Below are positions 14,547-20,120 of a stretch of DNA of 20,120 nucleotides, in pieces (within the stretch, counting starts at the first letter, position 1; each line of letters starts with the position of its first letter). Where the stretch lies: NCBI GenBank assembly GCA_041739225.1, contig JBGSOG010000024.1, forward strand, positions 1-20,120, written 5' to 3'. The position numbers were made by a program, and so were the translations under genes. Source of the stretch: BOKV01 sp041739225. GTDB taxonomy: Bacteria; Pseudomonadota; Alphaproteobacteria; Rhizobiales; Rhizobiaceae. The notes beneath the pieces were generated by a model. That model did not search any database, had not been told where the DNA came from, and was given only the letters and a program-made list of their open reading frames with translations.

Positions 14547-15236
14547 TCAGCCCCGTATTTCCTTGACCCCATTCGCACCGGCAACAATGGCCATGGTTGC
14601 AAGATCAATGAAAAGTCCATGCTCTACAACGCCCGGGATGGCGTACAGGGAATTTGACAGCGCTCTTGCATCGCGAATAAGGCCAAAAGATGCATCCAGG
14701 ATGCAATGCCCGCCATCTGTCATGAACGGTTTTTTGTCTGCCATTCGCAGTATGATGTCGCCAGAAAGTCCAAGTTTTTCTGCTTCCGCCCCAATCCGGA
14801 GCGTGGTTGCACCCAAGCCAAAAACATTGACTTCAATCGGCAAAGGAAACTTTCCCAACTGATCGACCAGTTTGCTGTCGTCGGCAATCACCAGCATGGA
14901 TTTGCTGGCAGCGGCCACGATTTTTTCGCGCAACAGCGCACCGCCGCCGCCCTTGATCAGGGTAAGCCCCGGCCCGATCTCGTCTGCACCGTCAATTGTC
15001 ATGTCCAGCTGTGGCAGCTCATCCAGCGAGGTAACCGGAATGCCAAGTCGGCGGCACATTGCGTCCGAGCGCTCCGAAGTTGCAACGCAATTGATTTTCA
15101 ATCCGTCCGCGACACGCTCGGCAAGCAACGTGATGAACTCCTCGGCGGTGGAACCGGTGCCGATGCCAAGCCGCATGCCCTCGCCAACATGCGCCAGCGC
15201 TGCCCGTGCGGCCTTGATTTTGTAGTCCCGGCTCAT
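14547..15236 (-). CDS. rpiA: Ribose-5-phosphate isomerase A
   Basis: A 229-residue RpiA, which interconverts ribose 5-phosphate and ribulose 5-phosphate in the pentose phosphate pathway and thereby supplies PRPP for purines. The phosphate loop GIGTGSTAEEF (24-34), IDGADEIGP (Asp82, Asp85), KGGGGALLREK (Lys95, catalytic Glu104) and DGGHCILD are all intact and lie one residue on from the Escherichia coli numbering. ATG at 15236 has GAGG four bases upstream. It diverges from gph with 164 bases between the starts. Confidence 0.97.
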   Translation of the reverse strand: MSRDYKIKAARAALAHVGEGMRLGIGTGSTAEEFITLLAERVADGLKINCVATSERSDAMCRRLGIPVTSLDELPQLDMTIDGADEIGPGLTLIKGGGGALLREKIVAAASKSMLVIADDSKLVDQLGKFPLPIEVNVFGLGATTLRIGAEAEKLGLSGDIILRMADKKPFMTDGGHCILDASFGLIRDARALSNSLYAIPGVVEHGLFIDLATMAIVAGANGVKEIRG

Positions 15237-15400
15237 GTCGCCTCGTTTGGGATGCAGGTTTTCCCCGCGTGAATTGGAGATCGCCTATCACGGAGCAAGC
15301 ACCATTTCCAGCCCGCCTGAAAAACAGTCAATTCGCCTCGATGGCCATTGCAATTTGCCGTCTTCGCGGTGAGACAGGCAATGCAATTGGAGACCTCCAC

Positions 15401-16078
15401 ATGACAAAGCCTGTCCTTGTGTTTGACCTCGACGGGACGCTGGCAGACACGGCTCGCGATCTCATTCCTGTGCTGAACCGGACAACAGCCAAACGGGGCC
15501 TGGAGCCAATCCCGGCGAACATGATCGGCAACATGGTAGGCCACGGAGCGCGTGCTATGATTGCCAAGGCCTATGCAGTCCACCAACTTGAGCTGTCGGC
15601 AAGCGAACATGATGCGCTTTTTGACATGTTCATCGCAGATTATTCCATCACGCTTGCCGACAACACGGTACTGTTTGAAGGTGCGCAATTGGCTCTGGAC
15701 AGTCTTGCCGCTGCCGGTTTCATCTTGGCGGTTTGCACCAACAAGCCGGAAAAACTTGCAACCAGATTGCTGGATTCGCTTGGCGTACTGGGCAGGTTCG
15801 TTGCGTTGACCGGCGGCGACACATATCCGTGGCGCAAACCAGACCCGCGCCATTTGACCGACACCGTAAAACTGGCTGGTTTCGAACCCCGAAATGCAAT
15901 CATGGTCGGCGACTCGCGAACCGACATCGACACTGCAAAGGCGGCAGGCATCCCGGTAATCGCAGTTGATTTCGGTTACACCGACATCCCCGTGCACGAA
16001 CTTGGACCAGACCAGGTCATTTCCCATTTCAATGAACTTGAAAGGGCGGTTTCCGCTATTTGGCAACGCCGCGCCTGA
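15401..16078 (+). CDS. gph: Phosphoglycolate phosphatase, HAD family
   Basis: A 225-residue haloacid dehalogenase-type phosphatase. Motif I FDLDGTLADT gives nucleophile Asp9 and acid/base Asp11; motif II threonine is Thr113 (CTNKPEK); motif III lysine is Lys146 (WRKPDPR); motif IV GDSRTDIDTAKAAG gives Asp171 and Asp175. A helical cap lies between motif I and II. The family removes phosphate from 2-phosphoglycolate, but HAD substrate specificity cannot be proved by motifs. The ATG at 15401 with GGAG eight bases upstream is preferred over a 44-codon extension that runs towards rpiA. It converges on the GGDEF-EAL gene with a ten-base gap. Confidence 0.92.
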   Translation: MTKPVLVFDLDGTLADTARDLIPVLNRTTAKRGLEPIPANMIGNMVGHGARAMIAKAYAVHQLELSASEHDALFDMFIADYSITLADNTVLFEGAQLALDSLAAAGFILAVCTNKPEKLATRLLDSLGVLGRFVALTGGDTYPWRKPDPRHLTDTVKLAGFEPRNAIMVGDSRTDIDTAKAAGIPVIAVDFGYTDIPVHELGPDQVISHFNELERAVSAIWQRRA

Positions 16079-16088
16079 TCAATGCCCG

Positions 16089-18242
16089 TCAGGCAGCCTT
16101 TTTGCGCCTGGGTCTGGAAGCTTCCTTTTCGCGTTTGACCGCCGAACGTTCCTTGATCCAACGGGTGATGTCGGCAGTCGGCATCGGTCTTGCAAACAGA
16201 TAACCTTGGCTCAATGTGCATCCCATTTCGGCGAGTATCGCCTGTTGTTCCTGGGTTTCCACGCCTTCAGCCACAGTCTCGTAACCAAGGCTTTGGGCCA
16301 TGGCCAAAATCGTCCGCACGATTGCATGCCCGTGATTGTCGTCCGGGTCTGACAAAGCCTCGACAAACGAGCGGTCGATCTTGAAAACATCAAACGGCAG
16401 GCGGCTGAGTTGCGAAAGATTGGAATGGCCTGTTCCGAAATCGTCGATGGCAAAGCGAATGCCGGTCCGCTTCAGCTTGCGGATGTGATCCAGCGCGCGC
16501 TTTGGATCGCTCATTGCCATGCTTTCGGTGATTTCCAGTTCAAGCTTTTTCGGGCTCACGCCTTCGCTGGCAACGATTTCCAGCACTCGCTGGGAAAATT
16601 CCGGTTGCTCAAACTGCTGCGCGGAAATGTTGACGGCTATAGGCATGTTGATGCCGATCGTTTCGAACGTTGCGATCTGGGCGCAGGCAGTCCGCAGCAC
16701 CCAATCGCCCAATGGAAGGATCAAGCCACATTCTTCTGCAATGCGAATGAACTCGCCCGGATGCACCATGCCGCGCTGCGGATGGTTCCAGCGCACAAGC
16801 GCCTCCATCGAAACCGGCAGGCCGGTGCGGCAGTCAACCTTTGGCTGATAGAAAAGTTCAAGCTGGCCAAGCGCAAGAGCTTTGCGAAGGTCATTTTCGA
16901 CTTCCATTCGCTTGGATGCGCGCTGGTTCAATTCCTCTGAAAAGAACCGGAAAGTGTTCTTGCCTTCTTCCTTGGCCAGATACATCGCCATGTCGGCGCT
17001 TTTGAGCACTTGCTGATAGGAATTCCCGTCCCGCGGGTAGGTGGCAATGCCAACAGATGCGCCGATGCGCACTTCCGTGCCGCCGATTTCGAACGGTTCG
17101 TTCATCGCCCGGATGATGCGCCGCGCCACCGTTGCAGCATCGGTTTCCTCGCGAATTTCGCCGAGCAACACGGTAAACTCATCACCACCAAGGCGGGCAA
17201 GAACCTGCTTTTCCTTGGCCTGGGCGTCAGAAACTTCCAAGCCATCGTCTTGGTTGTTCCAGCAAATTGTATCATCGGTACGAACAATGGCCTGCATGCG
17301 CTCGGCAAAACTTGCCAGCAACTTGTCGCCCAGATCATGCCCCAGCGTGTCGTTGACCCGTTTGAACCCGTCAAGATCGACAAACAGCAAGGCACCCGAA
17401 GTGCCGTTGCGCTGCGCCCGGTTGAGAGCCCGCGTCAGTTCCATCCGGAAATATTCACGGTTGGGCAATTGGGTAATGCGGTCGACATAGGCAAGTTCGT
17501 AAATCTGGTCGATATTGCCCTTGAGCGTCGATATCATCGCATTGAAAGTTTCGCCGAGCTGGCGGATTTCGGTCGCCCCCTCAACTTCCACTGTCTGGTC
17601 AAGACTGCCGGCTGAAACCGCCCTCGCTGTTGCCGAAAGTTTGCGCAATGGCAATGTGATCTGCGTAACCAGCCCGATCGCAAAAAGCATTCCGGTAATG
17701 AGAATGGGCACAACCGTCATCATCTTCGACTGAATGATCGGAACCATTGTCTCGTTGAAATCGGGATTGCGAAATTCAACCATTACAGAGCCGATTGCCT
17801 GACCTTCGGAAAGCAAGGGCTCTCCGACCTTGATGCGCTGCGGCGTTACTTCATGCGTGGTTCGACCGGTACGCAGTGAAGAAAGCTGGACTTCCGAAAA
17901 ATTGAAGCTGACGACCGGCGAGGTTTTGGGATCACCATCGAGGAAGAAAGTCAGGTCACGGTCAACCACGGTCAATTGCTTGACATCGGGACGGGCGCGG
18001 ACTTTCGACAAAATATCTTCAATGTCGTCAAGTTCGATCAAGTCAAACTGCTTTTCAAGGCTGCGTGCAATCACGCTGGTCATGGCAAGCGCATCGGCAA
18101 TGCGCGTTTCCCGCAACCGCCGAACCTCATTTACTGTATCGGTCACCAATTGCGCGGCCAGCAAGGCCACCGCCAGGCCCAGCACCAGCATCAAAAACCG
18201 GAAATGCAATCCGGATGCGAACGCCTTCACGCGGTTCAGCAT
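16089..18242 (-). CDS. Membrane GGDEF-EAL cyclic-di-GMP protein with HAMP domain
   Basis: A 717-residue inner-membrane protein: first membrane helix about 14-34, periplasmic sensor of about 140 residues, second helix about 177-199, HAMP about 198-250, GGDEF domain about 253-435, EAL domain about 445-690 and a basic tail (RPRRKKAA). GGDEF is intact at 352-356, and the EAL domain keeps EALVRW (Glu480), NISAQQF, ELEITES, IDDFGTGHSN, FKIDRSF, EGVET and QGYLFARP, so both synthesis and breakdown of cyclic-di-GMP are possible. An insertion of about 22 residues (327-348) separates the RTDD sequence, at the usual I-site position, from GGDEF. The ATG at 18242 is used; a 24-codon extension starts with TTG. 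The sensed signal is unknown. Confidence 0.93.
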   Translation of the reverse strand: MLNRVKAFASGLHFRFLMLVLGLAVALLAAQLVTDTVNEVRRLRETRIADALAMTSVIARSLEKQFDLIELDDIEDILSKVRARPDVKQLTVVDRDLTFFLDGDPKTSPVVSFNFSEVQLSSLRTGRTTHEVTPQRIKVGEPLLSEGQAIGSVMVEFRNPDFNETMVPIIQSKMMTVVPILITGMLFAIGLVTQITLPLRKLSATARAVSAGSLDQTVEVEGATEIRQLGETFNAMISTLKGNIDQIYELAYVDRITQLPNREYFRMELTRALNRAQRNGTSGALLFVDLDGFKRVNDTLGHDLGDKLLASFAERMQAIVRTDDTICWNNQDDGLEVSDAQAKEKQVLARLGGDEFTVLLGEIREETDAATVARRIIRAMNEPFEIGGTEVRIGASVGIATYPRDGNSYQQVLKSADMAMYLAKEEGKNTFRFFSEELNQRASKRMEVENDLRKALALGQLELFYQPKVDCRTGLPVSMEALVRWNHPQRGMVHPGEFIRIAEECGLILPLGDWVLRTACAQIATFETIGINMPIAVNISAQQFEQPEFSQRVLEIVASEGVSPKKLELEITESMAMSDPKRALDHIRKLKRTGIRFAIDDFGTGHSNLSQLSRLPFDVFKIDRSFVEALSDPDDNHGHAIVRTILAMAQSLGYETVAEGVETQEQQAILAEMGCTLSQGYLFARPMPTADITRWIKERSAVKREKEASRPRRKKAA

Positions 18243-18507
18243 GTTTTCCACCCAATGCCGGCTTGTTGATTTTTTTGTTTGCCGGCCCCTGCTATGTCGT
18301 TTTCTACACAGCAAAAGCCACCAACCGGTAAACTGTCGCGCTATTCCAGTACCGATTTGCCGGGAGGGTTAAAAAAGCGTGATCGGATTTTTCCGGTAAA
18401 ATCGATTAGACATTCACGGTCGGCCTTTATGCCAGGCTGACATGGCTTTATGTATCGGTCAGTCAGTGTGGCCTGCGAGCCGCCACTGCCATGCAAGGAA
18501 TAAAGCC

Positions 18508-20118
18508 ATGAACGCACGCCATCCTGGACCCGGCGAACCCGCACACACCCCTTACAAATTGCTCACGGACAAATACGTCTCGCTCGACACGTTCCGCGGC
18601 GAGGATGTGCTTTTGGTCGAGCCCGAAGCACTTCGGTTGCTCTCCGAACAAGCGTTCATGGACATCAACCATCTTTTGCGCCCTGCCCATTTGAAGCAGC
18701 TTGCCGCCATTCTGGAAGACCCGGAAGCAACCGACAACGACCGTTTTGTTGCATACGATCTGTTGAAAAACGCCAACATAGCCGCTGGCGGCGTGTTGCC
18801 GATGTGTCAGGATACCGGCACGGCGATCATCATGGCCAAGAAGGGTCGCCAGGTCTGGACTGCTGGCGGCGATGAAGCAGCACTCGGCACCGGTGTGCTG
18901 GATGCCTATGAGAAGAAAAACCTGCGCTATTCGCAACTCGCCCCGATCTCGATGTTTGAAGAGGTCAACACCCGCAACAACCTGCCCGCCCAGATCGATA
19001 TCTACGAGGACGATTCCAACGAGTACAATTTCCTGTTCATTGCCAAAGGCGGTGGTTCGGCCAACAAGACATTCCTGTATCAGGGGATGCCATCGCTGCT
19101 TTCACACGACCGGCTGATCGCGTTCCTGAAGGAAAAGATCCTTACCCTCGGCACTTCCGCCTGCCCGCCTTACCATTTGGCCATCGTCATTGGCGGCACC
19201 TCGGCAGAACAAACCTTGAAGACAGTCAAGCTGGCCTCGACCAAATACCTGGACGATCTGCCGGTCACCGGGTCTCAGGACGGGCGGGCTTTCCGCGATC
19301 TGGAAATGGAGGCTGAAATTCACAAGCTCACGCAGATGCTGGGTGTCGGCGCGCAGTTTGGCGGCAAGTATTTCTGCCACGATGTGCGCGTCATCCGGCT
19401 GCCGCGCCACGGCGCATCACTGCCCATCGGGCTTGGCGTATCGTGCTCCGCCGACCGTCAGGCCAAGGGCAAAATCACCCGGGACGGCGTGTTTCTCGAA
19501 GCGCTTGAAACCGATCCGTCGCGCTACATGCCCGACATCGACGAAGAAAAACTCTCTGGCCACGTGGTGGAAATCGATCTCAACCGCCCGATGCGCGAAA
19601 TCCGGGCCGAACTCTCCCGCCACCCGGTCAAAACCCGCCTGTCGCTGACCGGCCCGATCATCGTGGCGCGCGACCTTGCCCACTCGAAAATCCGCGAACG
19701 GCTGGAGCGCGGCGAGCCAATGCCCCAATACATGGTCGACCACCCGGTCTATTATGCCGGCCCGGCCAAGACCCCCAAGGGCATGGCGTCAGGTTCGTTC
19801 GGTCCCACCACCGCCGGGCGGATGGACGGCTTCGTTGAGCAGTTTCAGGCGGCAGGCGGCTCGTTCGTGATGCTGGCCAAGGGCAACCGCTCAAAGGAAG
19901 TGCGCGACGCCTGTGCCCGCCATGGCGGCTTTTACCTTGGCTCCATCGGCGGCCCCGCAGCGCGTTTGGCCCAGGACTGCATCCGCAAGGTCGAGGTGCT
20001 GGAATATCCAGAACTCGGCATGGAAGCGGTCTGGAAAATCGAGGTGGAAAACTTCCCGGCCTTCATCGTCATCGACGACAAGGGCAATGATTTCTTCAAG
20101 GAACTGAATCTGGGGTGA
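18508..20118 (+). CDS. fumA: Class I fumarate hydratase ([4Fe-4S] type)
   Basis: A 536-residue oxygen-sensitive fumarase that interconverts fumarate and malate in the citric acid cycle. The N-terminal alpha domain and C-terminal beta domain are fused, as in FumA/FumB. Probable cluster cysteines are Cys100 (PMCQDTGTA), Cys219 (GTSACPPYHL) and Cys313 (GVSCSADRQ). The beta part shows PAKTPKGMASGSFGPTTAGRMD and the GGFYLGSIGGPAA segment typical of the family. The ATG at 18508 follows AAGGAA by seven bases; an upstream in-frame ATG at 18442 has no such site. It is complete, with the TGA stop two bases before the window end. The 265-base divergent gap to the GGDEF-EAL gene should hold its promoter, which I could not pin down. 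Confidence 0.95.
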   Translation: MNARHPGPGEPAHTPYKLLTDKYVSLDTFRGEDVLLVEPEALRLLSEQAFMDINHLLRPAHLKQLAAILEDPEATDNDRFVAYDLLKNANIAAGGVLPMCQDTGTAIIMAKKGRQVWTAGGDEAALGTGVLDAYEKKNLRYSQLAPISMFEEVNTRNNLPAQIDIYEDDSNEYNFLFIAKGGGSANKTFLYQGMPSLLSHDRLIAFLKEKILTLGTSACPPYHLAIVIGGTSAEQTLKTVKLASTKYLDDLPVTGSQDGRAFRDLEMEAEIHKLTQMLGVGAQFGGKYFCHDVRVIRLPRHGASLPIGLGVSCSADRQAKGKITRDGVFLEALETDPSRYMPDIDEEKLSGHVVEIDLNRPMREIRAELSRHPVKTRLSLTGPIIVARDLAHSKIRERLERGEPMPQYMVDHPVYYAGPAKTPKGMASGSFGPTTAGRMDGFVEQFQAAGGSFVMLAKGNRSKEVRDACARHGGFYLGSIGGPAARLAQDCIRKVEVLEYPELGMEAVWKIEVENFPAFIVIDDKGNDFFKELNLG

Positions 20119-20120
20119 GT

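Noticed and set aside
15233..16066. 277-codon frame on the - strand opposite gph
   Set aside because: gph has all four HAD motifs; the opposite frame shows no family pattern.
18243..18507. Promoter or regulator sites for fumA, including two similar GGC(C)TTTATG words near 18424 and 18442
   Set aside because: The words are short and no -35/-10 pair with good spacing could be defended.

Overview
The window looks like ordinary chromosomal DNA of an alphaproteobacterium, most likely a member of the Hyphomicrobiales (Rhizobiales). Clues are the small PurS-dependent type of PurQ and PurL, a BolA / CGFS-glutaredoxin pair, an OmpA-family protein with a long Ala-rich spacer, a class II DAHP synthase, and the run gor, DUF2059, rpiA, gph. 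This placement rests on remembered gene content and order, not on a search. I see no insertion sequence, prophage, CRISPR array, rRNA or tRNA, and no clear sign of horizontal transfer.

Layout. (1) Positions 1-4774, all on +: the end of a membrane protein, purQ, a small lipoprotein gene overlapping purQ, purL, bolA, a 43-codon membrane ORF and grxD, closed by a strong bidirectional terminator at 4800-4836. (2) 4853-6769 on -: a large OmpA-family cell-envelope protein. (3) 6770-7110: a 341-bp divergent intergenic region with a promoter candidate for the + gene. (4) 7111-8196 on +: a lipoprotein with a permuted papain-like Cys/His signature. It converges on a YgiD-like extradiol dioxygenase (-), which is preceded by a small Met-rich exported protein (-) and class II DAHP synthase (-). 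(5) A gamma-glutamylcyclotransferase-like gene (-) diverging from an alpha/beta hydrolase (+). (6) On -: glutathione reductase, a secreted DUF2059 protein and ribose-5-phosphate isomerase, with phosphoglycolate phosphatase diverging on +. (7) A membrane GGDEF-EAL protein (-) diverging from class I fumarase (+), which ends two bases before the window does.

Functional themes: de novo purine synthesis (PurQ/PurL form FGAM synthase with PurS, which is not seen here); iron-sulfur and thiol handling (BolA, CGFS glutaredoxin, glutathione reductase, a possible gamma-glutamylcyclotransferase, an Fe-S fumarase); sugar-phosphate and aromatic precursor metabolism (RpiA, Gph, DAHP synthase); envelope proteins; and cyclic-di-GMP signalling.

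The strongest anomaly is a TAA codon inside purL, exactly in frame, with the normal C-terminus continuing for 69 sense codons after it. Other points are a 22-residue insertion between the usual inhibitory-site position and the GGDEF motif in the c-di-GMP protein, a 50-residue tandem duplication in the OmpA-family protein, the papain-like lipoprotein, and the tiny membrane ORF between bolA and grxD. I found no convincing multi-gene novel system.
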